Shown piece after piece: positions 34,709-42,775 of a stretch of DNA of 42,937 bases. Position 1 is the stretch's first letter, and the number at the start of each line of letters is the position of its first letter. Origin of the DNA: Lachnospiraceae bacterium (GTDB taxonomy: Bacteria; Bacillota; Clostridia; Lachnospirales; Lachnospiraceae); assembly GCA_021200995.1 (NCBI GenBank), contig JAJQFS010000036.1:1-42937 (forward strand), read 5' to 3'. The notes beneath the pieces are model-generated. The model was not told where the DNA came from, did no database searches, and saw only the letters and a program-made list of their open reading frames with translations. A program made the position numbers and the translations under genes.

Positions 34709-35107
34709 TCACTGCTTGGCCGTGGACGACAGGTGGATGGACACTGGAAGATCCCAGCTTAAGTTGCTCCGCCCCAGTATCGTCTGGGGCAGCGTTCCGG
34801 AAATACTGAGCGTAATACGGTCTCCATAGCTGACCTCCGTGACTGTCGTCCCATCCAGGCTGATCCCGCCAAGCCCCGCCTGCGTCAGTGAAGCGGTCAG
34901 CTCCTCCTGTCTGCCCGCGGACAAATATCCCTCCGTCTCCATGATCAGCAGATATTCTCTGGCAAGCTGGTCAACGAAATCCCGTTCCCGTATCGCCTGT
35001 AAAAAACCGGCAGCCAGCACCACCAGCAGGGCCACCACGCCAAGGCTTAAAAGCACAGGCAGAAGTCTGTACAGAAAGCCCTCATCCTTTTTTGACCTGT
35101 TACCCAT
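34709..35107 (-). CDS. TadE-like (DUF4320-type) pseudopilin
   Basis: A 132-residue protein with the N-terminal sequence MGNRSKKDEGFLYRLLPVLL, one membrane helix (LLSLGVVALLVVLAAGF) and a ~90-residue external domain (YLLIMETEGYLSAGRQEELT, LGGISLDGTTVTEVSYGDRI). This matches the small pseudopilin-like proteins next to Flp pilins in Clostridia Tad clusters. ATG 35107 overlaps the pilin-like gene stop by 8 nt, with AGGAG 9 nt upstream. It ends 9 nt before the next TadE-like start codon. Confidence 0.65.
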   Translation of the reverse strand: MGNRSKKDEGFLYRLLPVLLSLGVVALLVVLAAGFLQAIRERDFVDQLAREYLLIMETEGYLSAGRQEELTASLTQAGLGGISLDGTTVTEVSYGDRITLSISGTLPQTILGRSNLSWDLPVSIHLSSTAKQ

Positions 35108-35312
35108 TCGCGCCTACTCCTGTGGTCAGGATGTTTTTAATCTGCGTGCTCATGGAGCTGACCACATCCTCGATCAGAGTCGTCATGGCCGAGCGGAACA
35201 CGACCAGAAGCACCACGGCGATCACCGCAAGCCCCACCTCCACAACAATGGCCTTGTCTCCCGCATCGGCCGTCTTCAGCCACACTTTTAATTTCTCTAC
35301 GATTTGTCTCAT
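35100..35312 (-). CDS. Flp pilin-like small membrane protein
   Basis: A 70-residue protein. A basic N-terminus is followed by TADAGDKAIVVEVGLAVIAVVLLVVF, a hydrophobic helix with a Glu near its start, then an amphipathic tail. Size, layout and position between tadC and the TadE-like genes fit the major Flp pilin or the related DUF6133 proteins. The canonical G|xxxxEY processing site is not exact: the Gly is seven residues before the Glu. The start at ATG 35312 has AAGGAG 7 nt upstream, while ATG 35318 is only 1 nt away from it. It is the best candidate for the polymerised subunit. Confidence 0.65.
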   Translation of the reverse strand: MRQIVEKLKVWLKTADAGDKAIVVEVGLAVIAVVLLVVFRSAMTTLIEDVVSSMSTQIKNILTTGVGANG

Positions 35313-35351
35313 TTTCATTCTCCTTGCTCGTTCATAATATCAGTTCAGTTG

Positions 35352-36044
35352 CTAAAAAGAAATACTCCTCGCCACGGCCACCACGCAGCCGCACAGCACC
35401 AGCACCAGAATCCCCGCAAACAGCAGCATCTGAAAGACCTGCAGCTTCATTTCCAGGTTCTCCTTCTCCTTTATCAGATTTGTCCGTTCCATTTCCTCCA
35501 ACTGCAGGCTGATATCTTCCAGCAGCTTGACCGCGTAGCCGGAATCCTGCATCTGCCGCAAAATCACACAAAAACTGCTGATGTAGGGATTGTGGAAACT
35601 CTGTTCAAAGGTTTCCAGGGAGGTCTTTATACTCTCTCCATGCAGCAGCTGTTCACACAGCCGGTGGAAAGATTTTTTCATTCGTTTATTTTTGATAAAA
35701 GACTCACTCTCCATGAGGGCCTGCAGAATATACAGGCCGGACTTGAGCTGCACGGAAATGGCTTCATAAATCCATTTCAGATCCTGCACAATGGCAGCAT
35801 TGTCCCGGCTGTTGGACCAGATGAGGACCAACGACGGACCCAGAAAGCCTGTCAATAAACCCGCAAACCCCCATATCCAGTGAGAAATCATCCCGATTCC
35901 AAAAAGCAAAAGCCCCAGCCAGAGGCTGACATGCAGCAGATGCATACCATCCTTATAAATCCAGAGTTCCCGCATGATGTCGCCGCCATAGGCCCTTACA
36001 AAATGATCCAGTCCGGCTTCCATCCGGTTTTGCTCTGTGCTCAT
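35352..36044 (-). CDS. tadC: Tad secretion system membrane protein TadC-like
   Basis: A 230-residue protein of the T2SF (GspF-like) fold. Hydrophobic segments lie at about residues 36-58 and 60-76, and a C-terminal helix is formed by VFQMLLFAGILVLVLCGCVVAVA. Between them is a cytosolic helical domain with WIYEAISVQLKSGLYILQALMES and LETFEQSFHNPYISSFCVIL, typical of TadB/TadC. The start overlaps the tadB stop by 4 nt (ATGA). TadB and TadC form the inner-membrane platform that works with the TadA ATPase. Confidence 0.75.
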   Translation of the reverse strand: MSTEQNRMEAGLDHFVRAYGGDIMRELWIYKDGMHLLHVSLWLGLLLFGIGMISHWIWGFAGLLTGFLGPSLVLIWSNSRDNAAIVQDLKWIYEAISVQLKSGLYILQALMESESFIKNKRMKKSFHRLCEQLLHGESIKTSLETFEQSFHNPYISSFCVILRQMQDSGYAVKLLEDISLQLEEMERTNLIKEKENLEMKLQVFQMLLFAGILVLVLCGCVVAVARSISF

Positions 36045-36979
36045 ATCGCTCCTCTCCGCCCGCTGCCGCTAAGACTGAAAACAAAAAATAACAGAATGCC
36101 CACCATGTAAACGCTGCATACTTTTCCGGGCAGACTTCCCCACAAAAGCCATACTAGCGACATGTCCATCAGTCCTGTCATGGCCTGCAGCATCATGGCG
36201 CTGAGCACGATAATCAACACCATTTCCATCCTGGCCGTCCTTTTGACGCTCTGCTTTTCCTTCACAAAGGTCAGATAGCGCTGGGTGCTCTTGCGGGAGT
36301 TCTGTAAGACATACACAAAGTCGCAGTTATACATACTGCACACATTCAGGTTGTGGATAAATTCCTGCCACTTCGGATGCTCCAGCATCAGCTTCATCTC
36401 CTCCAGCACCCTCCTGCTGCCCGGCCCACGCGCGCGCAGGCTCTCAGCGCCCTTCAGTGTCTGCCCGATGGGCCCGCCGATATAGGCGCCGCACAGCAGA
36501 AGAATGCTCACCGGGTCCTCCTCCGTGGCTGAAAACCCTTCCGCCAGATTGATGATCTCCAGCAAATGCTCCTGCGTTTTTGTAAAACGCGCGTTTCGCA
36601 GAATGCTTAAAACAGCAGCGAATAGCACCGGCACCGCGAAAGCGCCCGCAAACGCGGCCAAAAGCCCTGTAAAAGTGTCCAGCAAAATCCACACCCACAG
36701 CGCCGCAAAGCATTGCAGCAGCACCCAGAATTTCACGCTCATGAAGGGAAATCTGCCCCGAAGCCCGCTGTAGTACAGAGAGAGTTCCACCCTGTCCGCC
36801 CACTTTCGGCTTGCCGTATCCGGCAGGACTCTGCATCTGACCGCGTTCTCCTCAGCGGCGAGAAACTCTTCCGAATACATCCTGATCTCCCTGATGCCCC
36901 TGGTATCCATCCAGCTGACAAAACACCAGCACGCTGTCAGGAGACAGAGAAACAGCAGACTGTCAAGAATCCAGATCAT
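36041..36979 (-). CDS. tadB: Tad secretion system membrane protein TadB-like
   Basis: A 312-residue membrane platform protein. An N-terminal helix (WILDSLLFLCLLTACWCFV) precedes a cytosolic domain. A hydrophobic pair (VLLQCFAALWVWILLDTFTG and LLAAFAGAFAVPVLF) is followed by a GspF-like helical domain with LLEIINLAEGFSATEEDPVS, then two C-terminal helices. ATG 36979 overlaps tadA by 17 nt and follows AAAGGGAGC by 8 nt; the frame is open 17 codons further without a ribosome site. It lies between tadA and tadC in the standard Tad order. Confidence 0.75.
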   Translation of the reverse strand: MIWILDSLLFLCLLTACWCFVSWMDTRGIREIRMYSEEFLAAEENAVRCRVLPDTASRKWADRVELSLYYSGLRGRFPFMSVKFWVLLQCFAALWVWILLDTFTGLLAAFAGAFAVPVLFAAVLSILRNARFTKTQEHLLEIINLAEGFSATEEDPVSILLLCGAYIGGPIGQTLKGAESLRARGPGSRRVLEEMKLMLEHPKWQEFIHNLNVCSMYNCDFVYVLQNSRKSTQRYLTFVKEKQSVKRTARMEMVLIIVLSAMMLQAMTGLMDMSLVWLLWGSLPGKVCSVYMVGILLFFVFSLSGSGRRGAI

Positions 36980-37985
36980 GACTGTGCTCCCTTTCATAAA
37001 CATTGCGGGTAACCAGGTTGCGTTTCTCATCCAGCTTCACCTCCGTGATGGTCCAGAGCTTAAACTCCCGCATGTAACATACGGTGGAGATACATCCCAG
37101 CATTTTTTTAATCTCGTCCTGGCTGTAATCCGACTCGTATTTTACATAATCCGCCAGCTTATAAAGCGCCGCCTCGCCGCTCTGTCCGTGCACCGTCGCC
37201 AGGCCCAGGTGTCCGGTAAAGGCCGCGTTCAGGAAATACAGCGCCTCGCCGCCCTTGATCTCCCCGATCACAATGTAGTCCAGATCCAGCAAAAGCGCGT
37301 TGATGCTCAGCTCTTTTAAGCCGTAGTGAACCTTACTCTCGCCCCGCTGCTCCAGCACATGCTGGAACATCATGTCCGGATGCACCCTGGAAAATAACTC
37401 CTCATTCTCCTGCACCACCAGCACAGATTTGTCCCTGGGGATTTCATCAAGCAGTGCGTTTAAAAGCGTCGTCTTTCCGCTGGCTCCCTTGCCGGCGATG
37501 AGAATATAGCCCTTCTGGATCTGTTTACGCAGGTACTCCGCGTGCTTTGGCGTCAGCATGCCCAGCTCCATCAAATCCTCCAGACTGTGTTTCTTCTTCG
37601 GGATTTTGCGGATGTGCAGATAGGGTGTGTCCACGGAATTGATGATGGACTGGCTGATATTGAAGCGCAGGATGAAATCCTTGCTGCTGCCCTTGTCCGT
37701 AAAGCTCTGCATGGCGTTGGTGTGGGAAATGCTGACCTGGTTTTTGGCCGCCACAAATTCCGTGAACTGCTTCAGCTCCTGGGCGGAAGCAAATGTCAGC
37801 TCGCTGTCCTCGCGCCTGCCCAGCCTTTTCACGCGGATTCTGTTGTAGGAGAGCACCTTGATGTCGGAAATCTCGTCGTCTTTGATGAGCGGCTCCGGCA
37901 CATGGTATCCCTGAAAATAAGGAAAGGGCTCCTCTCTGACCATCATTCTGGCCTCTGTGTTGATTTCTCTTGGAAAAAACTGCAT
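36963..37985 (-). CDS. tadA: Tad/Flp pilus assembly ATPase TadA (CpaF)
   Basis: A 340-residue hexameric secretion ATPase that powers pilus assembly. The N-terminal domain runs to about residue 115. The motor domain has Walker A GKGASGKTT (165-173), Asp box VQENEELF, Walker B LLLDLDYIVIGEIKGGEA (231-248) and the His box TGHLGLATVHG (257-267). All are in CpaF order. ATG 37985 has AAGGAGGTC 8 nt upstream, but that site can be paired in the mRNA (see the hairpin at 37993). It is the first gene of the Tad operon and overlaps tadB by 17 nt. Confidence 0.92.
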   Translation of the reverse strand: MQFFPREINTEARMMVREEPFPYFQGYHVPEPLIKDDEISDIKVLSYNRIRVKRLGRREDSELTFASAQELKQFTEFVAAKNQVSISHTNAMQSFTDKGSSKDFILRFNISQSIINSVDTPYLHIRKIPKKKHSLEDLMELGMLTPKHAEYLRKQIQKGYILIAGKGASGKTTLLNALLDEIPRDKSVLVVQENEELFSRVHPDMMFQHVLEQRGESKVHYGLKELSINALLLDLDYIVIGEIKGGEALYFLNAAFTGHLGLATVHGQSGEAALYKLADYVKYESDYSQDEIKKMLGCISTVCYMREFKLWTITEVKLDEKRNLVTRNVYEREHSHDLDS

Positions 37986-37992
37986 AAAAATT

Positions 37993-38025
37993 GACCTCCT
38001 TACCCTATATAGGCATAAGGAGGCC
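37993..38025 (-). promoter_or_regulatory. Hairpin sequestering the tadA ribosome-binding site
   Basis: In the minus-strand transcript, 38016-38025 (GGCCTCCTTA) pairs with 37993-38002 (TAAGGAGGTC) over 10 positions, one of them G-U. This covers the whole Shine-Dalgarno sequence of tadA. The 13-nt loop contains the palindrome CCTATATAGG. Such pairing would keep tadA translation low unless opened by a protein, an RNA or a passing ribosome. Confidence 0.7.
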
Positions 38026-38064
38026 GATTCTTCGCGAAAGTTTTTTAATAAACTTTTTTTAGAT

Positions 38065-38100
38065 GTTATGTCATACTTTTTTCCGTTATGTCATACTTTT
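38065..38100. repeat. Two 16-bp direct repeats upstream of tadA
   Basis: GTTATGTCATACTTTT occurs at 38065-38080 and 38085-38100, a 20-bp period or about two helical turns. It is the only sequence feature in the gap between the DJ-1 gene end and the tadA leader. It is a plausible operator for a transcription factor controlling the Tad operon; the protein is unknown. Confidence 0.6.
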
Positions 38101-38142
38101 GGAGAAATTGTCGCTGCCCGACAGTTCATGCGGCATTCCCTG

Positions 38143-38709
38143 TCACTGATCATCCTCAGACACCCTGTAAATCACGCTGTCCGCCGTTTTCTGCGCTGTC
38201 TCAGCGTCCGCCAGCGCGGTAATGATCGCTTTAGAGAACTCAATCGCGCAGCCCATCCCTCTGGCGGTGATCACATTGCCGTCCACAACACAGGATTTTT
38301 TCAGAACCTGCGCGCCGCTCAGATCCTGCTCAAAACCAGGATAGCAGACAGCCTTTTTCCCGTTCAGGATGCCCAGATGGCCCAGGACGCTCGGCGCCGC
38401 GCAGATGGCGCAGACATACTTGCCGCTGTCCGCGAAAGCCTTCAGCTGCGCGGTTAAAGCAGGCACCTGTTCCAGGTTTTTCGTTCCCGGCATACCGCCC
38501 GGCAGAATCAGCATGTCCAGACTCTCAAAATCCAGATCGCTGATCTGCGCGTCCATCTTCACGCACACGCCGTGAGAGCTGGTCACATGCTCCGCACCTG
38601 TCACGGACACCATCCTGATGTCAATACCGGCTCTGCGGCACATGTCCACCACGGTCAGGGCCTCGATTTCCTCATACCCTTCCGCAAAAAAAATCGCTGC
38701 TTTTTTCAT
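38143..38709 (-). CDS. DJ-1/PfpI/YajL-family protein
   Basis: A 188-residue protein of the flavodoxin-like DJ-1 fold. The acidic residue of the active site is in FFAEGYEEIEAL (Glu14/15), and the nucleophile Cys103 lies in the elbow YVCAICAAPSVLGHLGIL. LPGGMPGTKNL and GMGCAIEFSKAII are family regions. Members act as deglycases, chaperones or thiol-stress proteins; several gut homologues are simply annotated 4-methyl-5(b-hydroxyethyl)-thiazole phosphate biosynthesis enzymes, which is unlikely here. The start follows AAAGGAG. It faces away from the CYTH gene and ends toward the tadA leader. Confidence 0.85.
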   Translation of the reverse strand: MKKAAIFFAEGYEEIEALTVVDMCRRAGIDIRMVSVTGAEHVTSSHGVCVKMDAQISDLDFESLDMLILPGGMPGTKNLEQVPALTAQLKAFADSGKYVCAICAAPSVLGHLGILNGKKAVCYPGFEQDLSGAQVLKKSCVVDGNVITARGMGCAIEFSKAIITALADAETAQKTADSVIYRVSEDDQ

Positions 38710-38847
38710 TGCACTTCTCCTTTTCCTGTTTGCTGTAATTTCCTGTATTCATTCACAAGATTTGGTAAATTTCATTAAATTTCTCTGAAAGAACTTCCCT
38801 TTTATTGTATAAAATGATATGATGCTTTAGAGATAAAGGAGACACCC

Positions 38848-39339
38848 ATGGAAATCGAACGAAAATTCACCATCAAAAAACTGCCGGATAACCTGCGCTC
38901 TTACCCGAAAGTCCATATCCAGCAGGGTTATCTGTCCACCAATCCGGTGGTCCGCATCCGCAAGGAGGACGATCACTATTATCTGACCTACAAGGGACAG
39001 GGCATGTTAGCCAGAGAGGAACACAACCTTCCCCTGACCCGCGAGAGCTACGAACATATGCTTCCCAAATGTGACGGCAATATTATCTCCAAAATGCGCT
39101 ATAAAATCCCGCTGGAACATCCGGTTTTCAACGCGGACTGTCCCGCACCGCCGGAGAATTATCACCTCTTAATCGAGCTGGACATTTTTGAGCCGCCCTT
39201 CGAGCCACTGATCATGGCGGAGGTGGAGTTCGGCAGCAAGGCGGCCGCCGAAAGCTTCGTCCCGCCGGACTGGTTCCTCGAAGACGTCACCTACAACAGC
39301 AATTATCACAATTCCGTCATGAGTATGATGAAATTCTAA
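38848..39339 (+). CDS. CYTH-domain triphosphate tunnel protein
   Basis: A 163-residue protein starting MEIERKFTI, the diagnostic EXEXK-type motif of the CYTH superfamily (adenylate cyclase CyaB, thiamine triphosphatase and inorganic triphosphatases). Further metal/phosphate-binding patterns are VVRIRKEDDHYYLTYKG, ISKMRYKIPL and LIELDIFE...MAEVEFGS. The length fits simple bacterial tripolyphosphatases rather than cyclases. ATG 38848 lies 7-8 nt after AAAGGAG. It is a single-gene unit with a TATAAA/TATGAT-like -10 region at about 38807-38823, and its end meets the palindromic element. Confidence 0.88.
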   Translation: MEIERKFTIKKLPDNLRSYPKVHIQQGYLSTNPVVRIRKEDDHYYLTYKGQGMLAREEHNLPLTRESYEHMLPKCDGNIISKMRYKIPLEHPVFNADCPAPPENYHLLIELDIFEPPFEPLIMAEVEFGSKAAAESFVPPDWFLEDVTYNSNYHNSVMSMMKF

Positions 39340-39340
39340 A

Positions 39341-39535
39341 GTTACTATTCACGGCCATCGGAAAATATAATTAAAATCGTCGTGTTTACACGTAAGATGT
39401 TAATTATATTTTTCGATGAAGCCTGTGAAGCAGGAACTCCACCCACATAAGCAAAAAGATGAGCAGCGTTCTTTGCTGCGCCGGATGCAAAGCGGACGCT
39501 TTTGCGCATGTCGGTGGAGAGCCGTGAATAGTAAC
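39341..39535. mobile_element. 195-bp palindromic element with 14-bp terminal inverted repeats (MITE-like or structured RNA)
   Basis: GTTACTATTCACGG (39341-39354) and its exact complement (39522-39535) bound the element. Inside, 39356-39374 pairs with 39400-39418 (19 positions, one G-U), with CGTGT-TT-ACACG at the tip (39381-39392). A second arm pairs CTCCACC (39437-39443) with GGTGGAG (39513-39519) and encloses GCAGC/GCTGC and AAGCAAAA/TTTTGCGC stems. It lies in the gap between the convergent CYTH and malQ genes and carries no reading frame. It may be a transposon-derived repeat or a folded noncoding RNA. Confidence 0.6.
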
Positions 39536-39548
39536 ATTCCGCCGCAAT

Positions 39549-41030
39549 TTACCCTCTGTTCGCGAACCTCGTCAGCTTCCTTATCTTATTCGCCAGCGTT
39601 TTATCCGCAGCGCCCTCCCGCATGCGCCACTTCCAGTTGTCGCCCAGCGTGGAGGGCGTATTGATTCTGGCCTCATCGCCCAGATTCAGGTAGTCCTGCA
39701 TGGGAATGACAGCCGTGTCAGCCACACTCAGCATCGCCAATCTGATCAGCCTCCAGGAAGCCTCCTTCTCAGAATGAATCTCCGCGTATTCCCGCACATG
39801 TTTTTTCGACTTTGGATCCAGATCGTGATACCATCCTCTGGTGGTCTGATTGTCATGCGTGCCGGTGTAAACCACACAGTTTCTGTCATAATTGTGCGGC
39901 AGGTACTGGTTATCGGGGCCGCTGCCGAAGGCAAACTGCAAAGGCTTCATGCCCGGATAGCCTGTCGTCTTCACCAGGGCAATCACGCTGTCCGTCAGCA
40001 CGCCCAGATCCTCGGCCACCACTTCCTGCTTTCCCAGAACCTCCTCCATCCGCGCAAACAAAGCCGCGCCCGGACCCGGCAGCCACTTTCCGTTCACCGC
40101 TGTCTCAGCCCCATAGGGAATGGAATAATACTCATCAAAGCCGCGGAAATGGTCGATTCTGACGATATCGTAAATCTCAAAGCAGTGTTTTAAACGGCTG
40201 ATCCACCAGGCGTACTCCGTCTTTTTATGATACTCCCAGTCATAGAGTGGATTGCCCCACAGCTGGCCGGTCTCGCTGAACATGTCCGGCGGACAGCCCG
40301 CAACAGCAACCGGATTCCGATCCTTATCCAGCCAGAAAAGCTCCGGATTCGCCCAGGTATCCATGCTGTCAAAGGCCACATAAATCGGCAGATCTCCCAC
40401 GATGCGGATGCCCTTTGCATTGGCGTAAGCCTTCAGCCTGCTCCACTGTCTGTCAACCTGATACTGCAGATATTCATAGAATAAAATATCGTCCGTGTAT
40501 CTTTCTCTGCAGGCCTCGATCGCCTCCGGTTTGCGGAGACGAATGTCCTCCTCCCACTCAATCCAGCACTTCCCGCCGTAGGAATCCTTGATCGCCATGT
40601 AGAGAGCGTAATCCACCACCCAGTCATAATTGCGGTCAATGAAAGCCAGGAAGTCCTCATCCCGCGACAGCTTCTTTTTTGCCCGTTCAAATGCCTTTCT
40701 CAAAGCAATAAAACGGGATATATACAAGTGCTCATAGTCCACATATTCACTGCTGCCTCCCCAGTCAAGCGCCTCGCACTCCTCTTTCGTCAGCACCTTT
40801 TCATTGATCAGGGCCTCCAGATCAATAAAATACGGATTGCCGGCAAAGGTGGAAAAGGACTGGTAAGGGCTGTCCCCGTAGCCGGTCGGCCCCAGGGGCA
40901 AAATCTGCCAGACGGTCTGTCCGGTGGACTTTAAAAAGTCCACAAACCGGTAGGCCTCTTTGGAAAATGTGCCGATGCCGTAAGGCCCCGGCAGACTGGA
41001 AATGGGCATCAGGATACCGCTTCTGCGCAT
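39549..41030 (-). CDS. malQ: 4-alpha-glucanotransferase (amylomaltase)
   Basis: A 493-residue GH77 enzyme that transfers maltosyl units between alpha-1,4-glucans, acting in the cytosol in maltodextrin or glycogen use. Family features: SGILMPISSLPGPYGIG at the N-terminus, QILPLGPTGYGDSPYQ, and the nucleophile in IVRIDHFRGFDEYY. The acid/base Glu is in VVAEDLGVL, and the transition-state Asp in YTGTHDNQTTRGW. ATG 41030 follows AGAGGTG; ATG 41045 is also in frame but overlaps that site. The palindromic element lies just after its stop. No other starch genes are nearby. Confidence 0.95.
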   Translation of the reverse strand: MRRSGILMPISSLPGPYGIGTFSKEAYRFVDFLKSTGQTVWQILPLGPTGYGDSPYQSFSTFAGNPYFIDLEALINEKVLTKEECEALDWGGSSEYVDYEHLYISRFIALRKAFERAKKKLSRDEDFLAFIDRNYDWVVDYALYMAIKDSYGGKCWIEWEEDIRLRKPEAIEACRERYTDDILFYEYLQYQVDRQWSRLKAYANAKGIRIVGDLPIYVAFDSMDTWANPELFWLDKDRNPVAVAGCPPDMFSETGQLWGNPLYDWEYHKKTEYAWWISRLKHCFEIYDIVRIDHFRGFDEYYSIPYGAETAVNGKWLPGPGAALFARMEEVLGKQEVVAEDLGVLTDSVIALVKTTGYPGMKPLQFAFGSGPDNQYLPHNYDRNCVVYTGTHDNQTTRGWYHDLDPKSKKHVREYAEIHSEKEASWRLIRLAMLSVADTAVIPMQDYLNLGDEARINTPSTLGDNWKWRMREGAADKTLANKIRKLTRFANRG

Positions 41031-41065
41031 ATTATCACCTCTCATAATTTTATAATGTATGCTTC

Positions 41066-42775
41066 CTATCCTGTGATTTCTGTTTTGTTACAATCCACTC
41101 CGGCCAGCCCCAGAAACAACGGGAAGCCGTAAAACACAATCAGAACGTAGCGCACCAGCGCCACCGGGCCGAGCAGGACAGTGAAAAAGTTCAGCCACAC
41201 CACGAAAAGCGGCACCATCAGGCTGTATTTTTTACAGCACCATAAATAAAAGAAAATGAACATAAAGGCCATAAAATACAGGCCCGGACTTAAAAACAGC
41301 GCCGTCCATTTATGCTGCTGCACCGTCAGATCGGTGGAAATCTTCATATAATATTCATGTGCGGCGGGCCAGAGTATGATCTCCTCCCCCGGTTCGTCCA
41401 CACGATAGGCAAAATAACTGCTGTAACCGTTCCAGTCGCCCCAGTCCTCGTCAAAACGATAGCCATCCACCACCGCGAAGGGATACCAGTAATCCACCGT
41501 CTGAATCAGGAAGGAATTGACATAGGTCAGGGGATGTTTCAGCCCGATGCGAAGCCATAATTTCAGGTAAACAAACGGTTTTTCTAAAAACGCTTCTTCT
41601 TCAAAGCCCCACTTCACATTGTCCGCGTTAGTAGCCTCATAGACGCTTAAATATTCCCATGGAATAATTTCATACAAAAGCTCCAGGTCTTCCTCCGATA
41701 CGGAATCCCGCTCATAAGTGTAGACCCTGGCCATCTGCTGCATCGGCACGGAAAGCATCTCCGCGAGACTCCCGCCTCCCACATTCATCAGCGAATAAAA
41801 CGGCCCCACATACAGAAGATAAACGAGCACCGCGCCCCCGACGGCGAAGAAAATGCCTGGGCAGCGTTTCTTAAGTTTGAATTTCCATGCTGTCAGAAGC
41901 AGCATCAGCCCCATTGCCAGGACGATATAAAATCCATTATTACGCAGCACCATGGTAAAAAAGATAGACGCTCCAAAGCCGATCAGCCGGCTTTTTTTGC
42001 GCCAGAAATCCGCGTTCCCTCTGTACAGAAGTACCAGATATTCGATAAAAATCAGCATCGCGCCGAAAAACAAAACGTCCTTCGTGGTGCAGATGGAAAA
42101 AAGCTGAATCACCGGCGAAAGACTGAAAAAAATCAGGGAAAAAATCTGCCAGCCGCGCCTGATGCCGATCTGTCTTAACAGGGAAATGCTGTACGCGAAC
42201 AGATTCGCCAGAATCACCATCTGCAGGACGGAATACACCGCGATGCCCACATTATAGCTGCCGGTCAGCGCGTAAAAGCCCTCCAGCAGATACCCCACCA
42301 GCAAAACATGCAGGACAGGGTGAAAGCTCGTCACCGCGCCCTCGGCCACCATCCGCCACTCATTGGTGGCGTCATAGGAAAAGGCGCCCGGAAAAATGGA
42401 AAGCAGAGCGGGCAGCCAGCAAAGCAGCATGATTCCCACGTTCAAGGCATAAGGCAGCTGCGGAATATTATGCTTCGCTCCGACATGTCCCGAAGGCTCC
42501 TGCGTATTCTCAGCACGCGATCCAGCCCCTTCGTCCGGCGTCTGTTCAGTTGTGTCTCGCCGGATACGTAATCCGCCGCTGCTCATCAACTCCCAGAGCC
42601 CGTAAATCACCACGGTACAAACAACCGCAGCCAGTAAAAGCTGTTTATAAAACGTCAGCGACAGCAAATCCAGGTAATCCAGCGTATCCAGATACCAGCC
42701 GGCCACCAGACAAAACGCCGCAATCAGGCCGAACAGGACAGAAAAAATCAGTTTCCGGATTCTGGTGATGGTCAT
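41066..42775 (-). CDS. Polytopic membrane protein, glycosyltransferase-like (DUF6020 type)
   Basis: A 569-residue protein with about twelve predicted helices. A cytosolic stretch (residues 66-105, rich in Glu/Thr/Gly) follows helix 2. The segment LSIFPGAFSYDATNEWRMV after helix 3, containing an Asp in the first external loop, is like the catalytic loop of GT-C fold transferases. FHPVLHVLLVG and SICTTKDVLFFGAML are other conserved-looking parts. A long external domain (about 360-490) precedes three last helices. This matches uncharacterised DUF6020 proteins of gut Firmicutes, probably cell-envelope polysaccharide transferases using lipid-linked sugars. ATG 42775 follows GGAGG by 8 nt and overlaps the preceding stop. 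Confidence 0.7.
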   Translation of the reverse strand: MTITRIRKLIFSVLFGLIAAFCLVAGWYLDTLDYLDLLSLTFYKQLLLAAVVCTVVIYGLWELMSSGGLRIRRDTTEQTPDEGAGSRAENTQEPSGHVGAKHNIPQLPYALNVGIMLLCWLPALLSIFPGAFSYDATNEWRMVAEGAVTSFHPVLHVLLVGYLLEGFYALTGSYNVGIAVYSVLQMVILANLFAYSISLLRQIGIRRGWQIFSLIFFSLSPVIQLFSICTTKDVLFFGAMLIFIEYLVLLYRGNADFWRKKSRLIGFGASIFFTMVLRNNGFYIVLAMGLMLLLTAWKFKLKKRCPGIFFAVGGAVLVYLLYVGPFYSLMNVGGGSLAEMLSVPMQQMARVYTYERDSVSEEDLELLYEIIPWEYLSVYEATNADNVKWGFEEEAFLEKPFVYLKLWLRIGLKHPLTYVNSFLIQTVDYWYPFAVVDGYRFDEDWGDWNGYSSYFAYRVDEPGEEIILWPAAHEYYMKISTDLTVQQHKWTALFLSPGLYFMAFMFIFFYLWCCKKYSLMVPLFVVWLNFFTVLLGPVALVRYVLIVFYGFPLFLGLAGVDCNKTEITG

